36,655 bases of DNA. Origin: Nonomuraea cypriaca. GTDB lineage: Bacteria; Actinomycetota; Actinomycetes; Streptosporangiales; Streptosporangiaceae. Shown one piece after another: positions 7,705 through 16,017 of the stretch. The translations under genes and the position numbers were made by a program. The notes under the pieces are model-generated. The model had not been told where the DNA came from. It saw nothing but the letters and a program-made list of their open reading frames with translations, and made no database searches. Each line of letters begins with the position of its first letter. The first letter of the stretch is position 1. The stretch spans positions 1 to 36,655 of the forward strand of contig NZ_JADOGI010000102.1 of assembly GCF_015645445.1 (NCBI RefSeq), read 5' to 3'.

Positions 7705-7718
7705 TCGAAGCGCTTCGA
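7705..7718. promoter_or_regulatory. LacI-family operator upstream of the GH12 stub
   Basis: TCGAAGCGCTTCGA is a perfect 14-bp palindrome with the central CG pair typical of LacI-family sites (compare the CebR-type sites before actinomycete cellulase genes). It lies 59 nt upstream of the GH12 ATG. The regulator is not in this window. Confidence 0.65.
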
Positions 7719-7746
7719 CGAAATTCCAGCGCGACCGAGACCGGTT

Positions 7747-7887
7747 TCAACGGGAAGCGGTGTCACCGTAAGGCCGGATCCGACCAGAGGAAACACCGGC
7801 GCGAAAGAAATCCTCACCACCGCAGGTCAAGCGACGAGCAGGAGCCTGATCGACGTGAAAGTTTCCTTGCGTGGTCGCGGAACAAAG
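7747..7887. other. No gene seen between the GH12 promoter and the 7888 hairpin
   Basis: Together with the flanks, 7647-8014 is a 368-bp gap. It holds the GH12 5' region with the LacI-type operator and the hairpin at 7888-7919. Reading both strands of this central part gave only unsupported frames without a start or ribosome-binding site. Confidence 0.5.
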
Positions 7888-7919
7888 CGTGGGTCGGCTC
7901 GCTGAGCCGCCGACCCACG
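7888..7919. terminator. Hairpin between GH12 promoter and EamA gene
   Basis: CGTGGGTCGGC (7888-7898) pairs perfectly with GCCGACCCACG (7909-7919); internal GGCTC/GAGCC can extend the stem. On the minus strand it is followed by CTTTGTT. No gene is seen that would need it, so it may be left over or act as an insulator. Confidence 0.5.
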
Positions 7920-8014
7920 TCGTGTCCGGACAGTCTTTATCCCGTTGCGCCCGGGATGTCGGATCTGTGAGTGTCAAGTCCGCTGGACGGTAATTGCGGC
8001 GTAGGTGGTGTGGG

Positions 8015-8986
8015 ATGAGGTATGCGGGCCTGGCGCTCGCCTTCATGTCCTCGTGGTGTTTCGCCTTCTCGGGGCCGATGGCCAAGTACCTCATCACCGC
8101 CGGGCTGACGCCGATCGAGGCCGTGTGGACGCGGATGGCGGGGGCGGGGCTGTTGCTGCTGGCCGTGCTGGCCGTGATCAGGCCGCGGACATTGCGGATC
8201 CCGCGCTCCAGGCTGCCGTTCTTCGGGCTGTATGCGGCCATGGCGGTGGCCGGGGTGCAGTCGCTGTACTTCGTCGCGATCACGCGGCTGCCCGTGGGGA
8301 TCGCCTTGCTGCTGGTGTACATGGGGCCGGTGATGGTGGTGACGTGGGTGCGACTCGTACGGAAGGTAAGGGTCGCACGGTCCGCGTACGTCGGGGCGGT
8401 CGTCGCGGTCGTCGGCCTCGGGGTCGTCATCGAGGCGTGGCAGGAGGTACGGCTGGACGCGCTCGGCCTGGTGCTGGGGTTGCTGGCTGGGGCGTGCTCC
8501 GCCGGATATTTCCTGATGAACGATAGCTTCAAGGACGACGTGGACCCACTCGGGCTCATCGCCTGGGGGACGACGGGGGCGGCCGTGGTGCTGATCCCGT
8601 TCGCGCGACCCTGGAATATCCCTTGGGAAGCGTTCACGCTGTCTGTCACGCCCGCCGCTGGTGGCCGGACGTTGCCGGTGCTGGTGGCGTACCTGTGGAT
8701 GGCGTTGGTCGCGACCGTGGTGGCGTACATCCTGGGAGTGAACGCCGTGCGGCGGCTCTCAGCCGCCGTGGGCGCCACCGTGGCGTCGCTGGAAGTCATC
8801 GGCGGGGCGGTGGTGGCCTGGGGGCTGGTCGGGGAGGCGCTCGGCGTGTTCCAGATCGTGGGCGGGCTGATCCTTTTGTCCGGCGCGCTCCTCGCCCAGA
8901 CCGCCACCGGCTCCGCCCCTGCCGTCCAGCCGTCACGGCCTTCCGCTCGGGTCCGCGCGATCACGCACAAAAGTAGCGGTGAGTGA
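8015..8986 (+). CDS. EamA-family (DMT superfamily) transporter
   Basis: The 323-aa protein has about ten hydrophobic helices in two EamA repeats (roughly residues 5-140 and 150-295), the usual length and layout of the drug/metabolite exporter superfamily. The FxxSGPMAKYLITAGLTPIEAVWTRM start and the second-repeat SLEVIGGAVVAWGLVGEAL segment are typical. It probably exports a small metabolite or amino acid across the cytoplasmic membrane; the substrate is unknown. ATG 8015 is preferred over in-frame TTG 7994 because TAGGTGG lies upstream and the first helix follows at once. Confidence 0.87.
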   Translation: MRYAGLALAFMSSWCFAFSGPMAKYLITAGLTPIEAVWTRMAGAGLLLLAVLAVIRPRTLRIPRSRLPFFGLYAAMAVAGVQSLYFVAITRLPVGIALLLVYMGPVMVVTWVRLVRKVRVARSAYVGAVVAVVGLGVVIEAWQEVRLDALGLVLGLLAGACSAGYFLMNDSFKDDVDPLGLIAWGTTGAAVVLIPFARPWNIPWEAFTLSVTPAAGGRTLPVLVAYLWMALVATVVAYILGVNAVRRLSAAVGATVASLEVIGGAVVAWGLVGEALGVFQIVGGLILLSGALLAQTATGSAPAVQPSRPSARVRAITHKSSGE

Positions 8987-9094
8987 CGGGATCATCGGGC
9001 CGGCCTGATGAGGACGCGCAGCGTCAGCCGTGCGGGCCCCGGTCGTCGAGGCCGGAGTAGACGAAGGCCGTCCGGCACGAAGGGAGCGAAGCCC

Positions 9095-9125
9095 CGCCCG
9101 CGTGGATCGCCACGAGTGGCGGGCG
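9095..9125 (+). terminator. Hairpin downstream of EamA gene
   Basis: CGCCCGC (9095-9101) pairs with GCGGGCG (9119-9125) and the inner GTGG with CCAC (9102-9105 with 9110-9113). It is about 110 nt after the EamA stop and just ahead of the next promoter. Confidence 0.5.
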
Positions 9126-9134
9126 CTCACCCGA

Positions 9135-9176
9135 TTGACATTGGTTGAACGTGCACAGATGATCGCAAGTGCACGT
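9135..9176 (+). promoter_or_regulatory. Promoter with overlapping inverted-repeat operator for the GH109-like gene
   Basis: TTGACA at 9135-9140 and GATGAT at 9158-9163 are 17 nt apart, a good sigma-70-type promoter. Perfect inverted arms ACGTGCAC (9149-9156) and GTGCACGT (9169-9176) have centres 20 bp apart and flank the -10 box, as expected for a repressor site. The regulator is not identifiable here. Confidence 0.55.
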
Positions 9177-9217
9177 AATCCGTAGGAAAGCGACTGTTTC
9201 GCTCAGGAGTGATCAGC

Positions 9218-10720
9218 TTGCCGTCTCACGTGCCCTCCGACGTACCTCCCCACGTGACTCCCCCCAAGCCCTCCGACCTCCCCCCAGACGCCGGAACCAA
9301 CGGAGCCGGCCCCAGCCGCCGCGACCTCTTCAGGAAGGGGGCCGGCGTCGGCATCACCGCGGGTCTCGCCGCCGGCCTGACCGGTTTCGCCGGGCTGCCC
9401 GCAGTGGCCGACGACTCGACCGGCCGGGAGCCTCCCCGAGGCCGGGAAAAGACCATGACCGACGTGCCCTTCGAGGGGTTCGACACCGTCCGGGTGGCGA
9501 TCATCGGGCTGGGCAACCGCGGATCGGGGCAGCTCCCGCTGTTCTTCCCGATCCCCGGCACGCGGATCACCGCGCTCTGCGACATCCGTCCTGAGCAGGT
9601 GAACCGCGCCGCCGACCTGGTGGAGGCCGAGACCGGACAGCCCCGCCCTGCGACGTACAGCAACGGCGAGGAGGACTATCGCAACCTCGTGGCCCGCGAC
9701 GACATCGACCTGGTCTACGTCGCCACGCCGTGGGAGTGGCACCACCCGATGGCCAAGGCCGCGATGCGGCACGGCAAGCACGTCGCCGTCGAACTCCCGA
9801 TCGCGACACAACTCGACGACATCTGGGACCTCGTACGCACCTCCGAGCAGACGCGCAAGCACTGCTGGCTGATGGAGAACTGCAACTACGGGCGCGAGGA
9901 ACTGCGTGTCCTGTTGATGGCCAAGCAGGGGCTGTTCGGCGACCTGCTGCACGGGTCCGGGGGCTACATCCATGACCTGCGCAACCCGTACCTCTTCCAC
10001 GGCGCGTACTACCCCGAGGGCTGGCGCCGCCAGTGGCACACCCGGATGAACGCCAGCCACTACCCGATGCATGGCCTCGCCCCGGTCGGCGCGTGCATGG
10101 ACATCACCCGCGGCGACCGCTTCCACCGGCTGGTGTCGGTGGCGTCGCCGGCCCTGGGCCTCGCGCTCTACCGCAAGGAGCACATGCCGCCCGACCACCC
10201 GTCCTGGCAGGACGAGTACATCTCCGGCGACCGCAACACCTGCTTCATCGAGACCGTCAACGGCCGGTTCCTGCGCGCCGAGCACGAGGTGGTGACCCCG
10301 CACCCGTACACGCGGGCCAACACCCTGGTCGGCACCCGTGGCGGCTGGTCCGGCGACCCGCAGCGCATCTACCTGGAAAGCCTCGGGCACACCGACCACA
10401 CCTGGCGGGACTTCAACGACGACTTCCAGCAGTACGACCACTGGCTGTGGACCGACATCGGGCCCGGTGAGGGCGGCCACGGCGGCATGGACTACATCTC
10501 GCTGTGGCGGACCATCCAGCTCATGCGGCTGGGGCTGACCCCCGACATCGACGTGTACGACTCCGCGTCGTGGTGCTCGGTGGTCCCGCTGAGCGAGCAG
10601 TCCCTCAAGATCGGCAGCCGATCGGTCGCGGTGCCCGACTTCACCCGCGGTCACTGGAAGAAGCCCCGCCCCGGCCTCTCCCGCGAACGCCCCAAGCAGC
10701 ACGTCCCCGCCCGCGTCTGA
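9218..10720 (+). CDS. Tat-exported Gfo/Idh/MocA-family protein, GH109-like
   Basis: The 500-aa protein carries a twin-arginine signal (SRRDLFRK, about 33-40, then a hydrophobic stretch to about 65), so it should be exported folded with its cofactor. The mature part has the Rossmann motif VAIIGLGNRGSG (about 94-105), the MocA-type ATPWEWH segment (about 169-175) and NASHYPMHGLAPVGACMDITRG (about 278 onward), which match family GH109: NAD-dependent alpha-N-acetylgalactosaminidases acting by oxidation at C3 and elimination. Glycan hydrolysis is therefore likely; the exact sugar is not provable here. TTG 9218 is preferred because AGGAG (9205-9209) overlaps the other candidate, GTG 9209, but stands 8 nt before the TTG. 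It is a single-gene unit with its own promoter and terminator. Confidence 0.85.
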   Translation: MPSHVPSDVPPHVTPPKPSDLPPDAGTNGAGPSRRDLFRKGAGVGITAGLAAGLTGFAGLPAVADDSTGREPPRGREKTMTDVPFEGFDTVRVAIIGLGNRGSGQLPLFFPIPGTRITALCDIRPEQVNRAADLVEAETGQPRPATYSNGEEDYRNLVARDDIDLVYVATPWEWHHPMAKAAMRHGKHVAVELPIATQLDDIWDLVRTSEQTRKHCWLMENCNYGREELRVLLMAKQGLFGDLLHGSGGYIHDLRNPYLFHGAYYPEGWRRQWHTRMNASHYPMHGLAPVGACMDITRGDRFHRLVSVASPALGLALYRKEHMPPDHPSWQDEYISGDRNTCFIETVNGRFLRAEHEVVTPHPYTRANTLVGTRGGWSGDPQRIYLESLGHTDHTWRDFNDDFQQYDHWLWTDIGPGEGGHGGMDYISLWRTIQLMRLGLTPDIDVYDSASWCSVVPLSEQSLKIGSRSVAVPDFTRGHWKKPRPGLSRERPKQHVPARV

Positions 10721-10741
10721 CCCCCGTGCGCGTGTGGTCGG

Positions 10742-10763
10742 CCCCGCGGTCGAGGCCGCGGGG
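10742..10763 (+). terminator. Terminator of the GH109-like gene
   Basis: CCCCGCGG (10742-10749) and CCGCGGGG (10756-10763) form a perfect 8-bp stem with a 6-nt loop, 21 nt after the stop codon. There is no U-tract. Confidence 0.65.
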
Positions 10764-10877
10764 TCAGCGCCATCGTGGCGAGCTCGCGGTTGGCGTCTCG
10801 TAGCCGGCGCCGGACGCCCAGGTTCCTTTGACGCGGCGCCCAGCCGGCATGTAGGTGTGCCGTCTACCTTCCCGCCC

Positions 10878-11902
10878 ATGAAAGGTCACTTCTGGGCGGC
10901 GCTCGCGCTGCTCGGCCCCCTCCATCCGGCGGAGCCCCCGTCCCTTCCCGTACATGACGAGCAGACCCAGCCGGCCTTCTCCTACAGCGAGGCGGTGCGC
11001 GAGACGGTGTTCGTCGAGGCGCCGATGGACAGCGACCACGACGGCCGCCACGACAGGATCGCCGTGGACGTCCTCCGCCCGGCCGAGACGGGGTCCGGGC
11101 TGAAGGTCGCCACCGTCATGAAGGCCACCCCCTACACGGCGTGTTCTCGGAATGGTACGACGAGTACTTCGTACCGAGGGGTTACGCGGTGGTCGAGGCG
11201 GCGGTTCCGGGCACGGGCGCCTCGGAGGGCTGCCCCACGACCGGCGCGCAGGTGACCGTCCAGCGCCAGGACGGCGCCTGGGAGACCTCGTCCGACTGGC
11301 CGTACGAAGGCACGAGGCCGGTGCGGATGTGGTTCGGCCCGGCCACCCCCACCGCCGCGGGCACGCTGCGCGGGACGCCCGCCGCCCGCGACGCCGCCCA
11401 GTCCTTCACCGACGATCCGGCCCAGACCGAGGCGACGATGATCGCCGCCCCGGAGGCCGCCGCCCCTCACCGGTTGGCCTACCTCGGTGAGCCCCTGGCG
11501 GAGGCCGTACACCTGTCGGGCACGGCCGAGGTGCGGGTGCGCGTCACGTCCAGCAGCTCCAGCAGCCCGCTCACCGCGCTTCTGGTGGACTACGGCCCGG
11601 CGACACCGCAGGCGGCGGCCAATGCGTCCGAGGACAAGCCCCCGCCCCAGGTCCTGCCGATCGTCACCCGCGGCTCCATCGACGTCAAGAACCGCCATTC
11701 GCTCACCGAGCCCAGCCCGCTCCGGCCGGGGCGGACGTACCCGGTCAGATGGCGCCTGCACGCCACCGACTACGTGTTCCCCGAGGGGCACCGCATCGGG
11801 CTCGTGATCGTGGCCAACGACCGGGAGTACATCACCCCCGACCCCGCCGCCGGCTCCGTCACCCTTGACCTGGCCGGAAGCAGCCTGACACTCCCACTCT
11901 GA
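10878..11902 (+). pseudogene. Decayed secreted Xaa-Pro dipeptidyl-peptidase (S15 family)
   Basis: Three blocks of an S15 peptidase remain. (1) From ATG 10878: a signal-peptide-like start and ETVFVEAPMDSDHDGRHDRI, ending at KATPYTA near 11140. (2) In another frame from 11141: FSEWYDEYFVPRGYAVVEAA, ending GTGASEGCPTTG. (3) Directly after, in frame with block 2, AQVTVQRQDGAWETSSDWP, which opens the C-terminal jelly-roll domain that runs to 11902. Between blocks 1 and 2 roughly 50 residues are lost with a frame change. Between blocks 2 and 3 the entire alpha/beta-hydrolase core with the Ser-Asp-His triad is deleted. The protein cannot be active. It converges on the isochorismatase-like gene with 14 nt between them. 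Confidence 0.85.
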
Positions 11903-11916
11903 AAGGCAGCTCGCTG

Positions 11917-12486
11917 TCAGGTCGTGACCGTCTTGGTCCATTCGTCGATCGTGACGACGTCCGCCTGCCGGGGGAACACCTTCTCGGTGAGCACCCGGTG
12001 CACCTCGGCGTCGCCGTCCAGGCAGCCGTCCGCCAGCACGGTCAGGCCGAAGTCGAGGTCGGCGGCCTGCCGTAGCGTCGACAGCACCACACCGCTGGTC
12101 GCGATCCCGGTCAGCACCAGCGAGTCGATCTCGGCGGCGCGCAGCACCATGTCGAGGTCGCTGCCCGCGAAGGCGCTGACGCGTTTCTTGGTGACGATCG
12201 GTTCCCCGGGGCGCGGTGCCACGTCGGGGTGCACCTCGGTGGCCCGGTCGTCGGCGAACCCGCCGCCGGCCGAGGCCCTCGCGGCGATCGCACCGAACGC
12301 CTTGTTGCGCGGGCTGACCTCCGGGTAGCCCTTGCGGAACCCGACGACCACGTAGATCACCGGAATCCCGGCGCCGCGGGCCGCGTCGATCGCCCGGCGC
12401 AGCCTCGGCAGGTAGCCGGGGTCGTCGCCGAAGCGCTCGACGACGGCCCGTTGCACGTCCATCACGAGGAGGGCGCTCTTCGCCAT
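11917..12486 (-). CDS. Isochorismatase-like hydrolase lacking the catalytic Cys
   Basis: The 189-aa protein has the isochorismatase-like fold: Asp10 in LLVMDVQ, Lys100 before the SAF motif (104-106), and the cis-peptide region TGIATSG (126-132). In cysteine-hydrolase members (nicotinamidase, N-carbamoylsarcosine amidase) a Cys follows at about position 133; here it is Val133. True isochorismatases such as PhzD also lack this Cys, so a non-covalent mechanism or a non-amidase substrate is plausible. ATG 12486 follows GAAAGGAAAG. The MFS pump upstream on the same strand (12518-12993) is broken, 31 nt away, so this is probably the surviving member of an operon. Confidence 0.85.
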   Translation of the reverse strand: MAKSALLVMDVQRAVVERFGDDPGYLPRLRRAIDAARGAGIPVIYVVVGFRKGYPEVSPRNKAFGAIAARASAGGGFADDRATEVHPDVAPRPGEPIVTKKRVSAFAGSDLDMVLRAAEIDSLVLTGIATSGVVLSTLRQAADLDFGLTVLADGCLDGDAEVHRVLTEKVFPRQADVVTIDEWTKTVTT

Positions 12487-12517
12487 TGTGCTTTCCTTTC
12501 GAGTAAGGGACGGGCGG

Positions 12518-12993
12518 CTAGTCCGCCCGCTGGTGCCGGCCCCGCAGCGCCGAAGCCACCGCCGAGATCAGGGCCATGCTCGCGGCCACGCTGAACACGA
12601 TCACCAGGCCGTGGTGGAACGCACCGGAGACCAGGTTCGGGAAGAACTCGAAGCCGGTCAGCACGTCGCGCTGCACCGCCGACAGGTGGGACAGCGTCGG
12701 GCCGAGCAGGTGCTCGATGGGGTTGTCGCCGAGGAACGTCGCGAACAGCGTGCTCACCGGCGGCAGCGAGGCCAGTCGGTGCGCGGTGTCGGCCGGCACG
12801 CCGGCAACAGCGCGAACGCCGGGTAGGAGAAGTTCACCGGCACCAGCAGCAGGCCGACGAACGCCCCCGCCATCACGACCAGCCCGGTCGTGGAGAACAA
12901 CCGGGCGCCGAACCGGTCGAGCAGCGGCATGAGGTCGGGAATCCCCTGCATCGGGACACCCGGGGGCGTTTCGACCGGTTTGTCCAATTGCAT
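12518..12993 (-). pseudogene. Ruined DHA2-type MFS multidrug transporter
   Basis: A normal gene would encode about 14 helices and 500 aa; 476 bp remain. The start is kept (ATG 12993, MQLDKPVETPPGVP), then the frame jumps to a late segment (IPDLMPLLDRFGARLFSTTG, with helix VVMAGAFVGLLLVPVNF, ending SYPAFALL near 12815). After a frame change it resumes with GVPADTAHRLASLPPVSTLF, and PNLVSGAFHHGLVIVFSVAA continues to the natural C-terminus at 12518. At least two deletions and a frameshift are needed to explain this. No transport activity is possible. The operator at 13013-13031 survives. Confidence 0.85.
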
Positions 12994-13012
12994 GGATAGT
13001 AACAATAGACTT

Positions 13013-13031
13013 GTTAGTTCAGCTAACTAAC
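13013..13031. promoter_or_regulatory. 19-bp palindromic operator upstream of the MFS ruin
   Basis: GTTAGTT-CAGCT-AACTAAC is a perfect inverted repeat 20 nt upstream of the MFS start codon. Its form fits a TetR- or MarR-family site controlling an efflux pump. No matching regulator gene lies next to it. Confidence 0.6.
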
Positions 13032-13054
13032 GTCGGGGTCCCAGAACGGCGTTC

Positions 13055-14443
13055 TCACAGGTCCGGAGACCGAACCGGTGACTTCGCGCGGCGCGAGGTG
13101 ATGACGTACGCCGCGCTGACGATCACGAAGAACGGGACACCCGCCCACCACGCCGGCCGCAGCGGCTCGATGAACAGCGTCGAGACGAGCACGGCGGCGA
13201 GGAAGAGCATCACCACCACCGACGTGACGGGCGCGCCCCAGAGCCGGACCGGCGACGGCGGCAGGCCCTGCGCGGCGCGGGCGCGCCGGAAGGCGTGGTG
13301 TGTCACCAGGATCAGCAGCCACACCACCAGCGCGCCGAACACCGACACGCCGAACAGCGCCAGGTACGCCTCGCTCTCGCTGGCCGCGGAGACGCCCGCG
13401 GCGAGCGCCAGTCCCAGCGCCGACAGCGCGAGCGCGTTACGCGGCACGCCGGCGGCGCTGAGCCGGCCGGTCCAGGCGGGGGCGTACCTGTTGGCGGCGA
13501 GCGAGTGCATCATCCTGGTGGTCAGGTAGAGGTTCGTGTTGGCGCTGGACAACGCGGCGGTCAGCACGACGAAGTTCATGACGGTCGCCGCGGCCGGGAC
13601 GCCGGCGGCCGAGAACACGCCGACGAAGGGGCTCTCGGTGACGGAGCCGCCCTGGGCGGTGGTGGTCCACGGCACCACGGTGAGCACGATCGCGATGGCG
13701 AGCACGTAGAAGAGCGCCAGCCGGGTGATCATGCGGCGGGCGGCGCGCGGGATGTCGCGCACCGGGTTCTCCGACTCGGCGGCGGTGACCGAGACGACCT
13801 CGGTGCCGATGTAGCTGAACAGCACGAACACCATGGCCAGGAACAGCCCGTTCATCCCGTTGGGCAGGAAGCCGCCGTGCGCGGTGAGGTTCGAGACGCC
13901 GGTGGCGGCGGCGTCGGGCAGGCCGACGGTGACGAGGACCACGCCGAGCAGGATGAACACGATGATGGCCACCACCTTGATCATCGCGAACCAGTACTCG
14001 ACCTCGCCGAACAGCTTGACCGCGGCGGTGTTCACCACCAGCACGACGACCGAGAAGACGACGACGGGCAGCCACAACGGCAGCGACGGCCACCAGAACT
14101 GGACGTAGATCCCGGCCGCGATGACCTCACCGCCGATGGCGATGACCTGGATCGTCCAGTACGTCCAGCGGATCACGAACCCGGCCCACGGGCCCAGGTA
14201 CCGGTGCGCGATGACTCCGAAGGCGCCGGCCTCGGGGTGGACGACGACCATCTCGGCCAGCGACCAGCCGATCACCAGGGCGACGGCGGCGCAGATGACG
14301 TAGGCGACGATGGTCGCGGGACCGGCCTGGGAGATCGCCAGGCTGGAGCCGAGGAACAGGCCGGTGCCGATCGCGCCGCCCAGTCCGATCATGGTGAGCT
14401 GACGCCCGGTCAACCGGCGCTGCAGTCCGGATTCGTTGTCCAC
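13055..14443 (-). CDS. APC-family amino acid permease
   Basis: The 462-aa protein has about 12 membrane helices. It opens with the amino-acid permease consensus LTGRQLTMIGLGGAIGTGLF (helix 1) and has EAGAFGVIAHRYLGPWAGF and the FSYIGTEVVSVTAAESENP segment in helix 6 and the loop after it. This fits the AAT subfamily (proton-coupled import of amino acids such as GABA, Ala or Ser). GTG 14443 follows GAGAGG. It starts 22 nt after the aminotransferase stop, so the pair is probably one operon: import of an amino acid and its conversion. The exact substrate is unknown. Confidence 0.9.
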   Translation of the reverse strand: MDNESGLQRRLTGRQLTMIGLGGAIGTGLFLGSSLAISQAGPATIVAYVICAAVALVIGWSLAEMVVVHPEAGAFGVIAHRYLGPWAGFVIRWTYWTIQVIAIGGEVIAAGIYVQFWWPSLPLWLPVVVFSVVVLVVNTAAVKLFGEVEYWFAMIKVVAIIVFILLGVVLVTVGLPDAAATGVSNLTAHGGFLPNGMNGLFLAMVFVLFSYIGTEVVSVTAAESENPVRDIPRAARRMITRLALFYVLAIAIVLTVVPWTTTAQGGSVTESPFVGVFSAAGVPAAATVMNFVVLTAALSSANTNLYLTTRMMHSLAANRYAPAWTGRLSAAGVPRNALALSALGLALAAGVSAASESEAYLALFGVSVFGALVVWLLILVTHHAFRRARAAQGLPPSPVRLWGAPVTSVVVMLFLAAVLVSTLFIEPLRPAWWAGVPFFVIVSAAYVITSRRAKSPVRSPDL

Positions 14444-14465
14444 AAGAGACCTCTCGGGGGGGTGA

Positions 14466-15608
14466 TCAGCTCCCGCGGCAGGCGCTGATGGCTTCGACGA
14501 CCGCGTCCACGTCGGACCGGTCGTTGTAGTAGTGGAAGGACAGCCGCAGCAGGTCGCCCCGCGGCGCGGTCCAGATGCGGCGCTCGGCCAGCCTGGCGGC
14601 CAGCGCGTTCGGGTCGTCGTCGGCGATGGCCACCTGCGGGCCGCGCGCCCCTGCCGGGCTCGCCACCCGCTCGCCGGCCGCCGTCAGCCGCTCCGCCAGC
14701 TCCTCGACGAGGGCGGACACATGCTCCTGTACGGCACTCAGGTCGACCCGCTCGATGAGGTCGAACCCGGCGTTGGCCGCGTAGGCGGACGGAACGGGCG
14801 GCGTGCCGGTCTCGAAACGCCGGGCGTCGCCCGGGAAGTCGAGCAGCCGGGGATCGAACGCGAACGGGTCGGTCCGGCCGAACCAGCCGGTGAGCTCGGG
14901 CTCGCGCTGCTGCTCCATGCCGCCGCGAACGTAGAGGAACGCGATGCCGGGCAGGCCGAGCAGGTACTTGAGCGATCCGGACACCAGGTAGTCACAGCCG
15001 AGCCGCCGCACGTCGATCGGGGTCACGCCGGTGCCCTGGTAGGCGTCCACGAACACGCGCGCGCCCTGGTCGTGCGCCAGCCGTACGACGTCCTCGACCG
15101 GGAGGCGGGCGCCGTTGCGGTAGGTGTGCAGCGGCACGGACACCAGGTTGACGGTCTCGTCGATGACCTGCTCGTACGCCTCGGCCGCCACGTTCTCGCC
15201 GGTGTCGGCGGCCACCCTGATCTTCGCGCCGCGCCGGCCCTGGGCCAGCCACACGTGCGCGATCGACGGGAACTCCAGGTCATTCGTGACGATGCCGGGA
15301 CGACCCGACCAGTCGAGCGACGAGGCGGCCTGGAAGGCGGCCTCCGAGGCGCACGACAGCACGGCCACCTCGCCGGGCTCGGCGCCGATGAGCCGGGCGA
15401 ACCGCTCCCTGGCCCGGCCGACCTCCGCCATCCACGGCCCCCACGGGGCGCCCTCGTCCCGCATCGAGTGGCCGATCTCCTGGAGCGCGTACGCGAGCCG
15501 CGACGACAAGGCGCCCTGGCTGCAACTCGCCAGGTGCACCGAGTCGGCCAGGGAGGGGAACTCGGCGCGGAACTGAGTGGCGTTCAACATGTACGACATT
15601 TCGGGCAT
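14466..15608 (-). CDS. Class V aminotransferase-fold PLP enzyme
   Basis: The 380-aa protein is a fold-type I, class V PLP enzyme: SCASEAAFQAASS (85-97) in the phosphate-binding region, FVDAYQGTG with Asp188 and Gln191 contacting the cofactor ring, and VSGSLKYLLG with Lys214 as the Schiff-base residue. It lacks the Cys-containing loop expected of cysteine desulfurases, so transamination, or a lyase reaction of the kynureninase or isopenicillin-N-epimerase type, is more likely. ATG 15608 is the longest start; ATGs nine and eighteen nucleotides further in are equally plausible because no clear ribosome-binding site is seen. It is the first gene of an operon with the permease at 13055-14443. Confidence 0.85.
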   Translation of the reverse strand: MPEMSYMLNATQFRAEFPSLADSVHLASCSQGALSSRLAYALQEIGHSMRDEGAPWGPWMAEVGRARERFARLIGAEPGEVAVLSCASEAAFQAASSLDWSGRPGIVTNDLEFPSIAHVWLAQGRRGAKIRVAADTGENVAAEAYEQVIDETVNLVSVPLHTYRNGARLPVEDVVRLAHDQGARVFVDAYQGTGVTPIDVRRLGCDYLVSGSLKYLLGLPGIAFLYVRGGMEQQREPELTGWFGRTDPFAFDPRLLDFPGDARRFETGTPPVPSAYAANAGFDLIERVDLSAVQEHVSALVEELAERLTAAGERVASPAGARGPQVAIADDDPNALAARLAERRIWTAPRGDLLRLSFHYYNDRSDVDAVVEAISACRGS

Positions 15609-15751
15609 CTTATCGACCCGGGCCGGAGAAAAGGTGTCGCACCCACGAACACGGGCGCGACCTTCCGGCGCCTGGTCGGCACTACGCCATGACCTGCGGG
15701 ATCTCGATCAGTGTGGTGGTGGATCCCTCGCCTGCTAAGGTCTCCGGATCT

Positions 15752-15976
15752 CTAGTCGTAGATTCGCCACTGCATTCCGTTCTTGCCATGTTCGAGCGCG
15801 AGCGTTCCCTCCGCCGTTGGCGGGGTCCCGTCGAATGCTTCGATTCTGAGCATCATGTCATCGAATCTGGCCTGCGTTTCCGCCGCCGCGAGAGAATGAT
15901 CCTTCTCGAACAGGTACAGCACCCTCTCTTTTGTATCGAAGAAAAGTGCCGACGCAGCTGGATTGCGTTGTGTCAT
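15752..15976 (-). CDS. Small 74-aa protein at the end of the ABC export operon
   Basis: ATG 15976 follows TAGGAGA. The product is soluble, with no signal peptide or membrane helix, and has a conserved-looking core LFFDTKERVLYLFEKDHS, then DDMMLRIEAFDG, and ends MQWRIYD. It starts 41 nt after the permease stop on the same strand, so it is probably the last gene of the ABC operon. The family was not recognised; it could be a small accessory factor or unrelated. Confidence 0.6.
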   Translation of the reverse strand: MTQRNPAASALFFDTKERVLYLFEKDHSLAAAETQARFDDMMLRIEAFDGTPPTAEGTLALEHGKNGMQWRIYD

Positions 15977-16017
15977 CGCATGTCTCCTAGAGCCCAACGA
16001 GTGCGCGAGAGCGCAGG

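Noticed and set aside
9203..10879. 558-codon open frame on the minus strand
   Set aside because: It is antisense to the GH109-like gene, has no ribosome-binding site, and its Val/Gly/Arg/His-rich composition is the usual mirror of a high-GC gene.
13295..14488. 397-codon plus-strand frame
   Set aside because: It is antisense to the amino acid permease and composed almost wholly of Gly, Arg, Asp and His.
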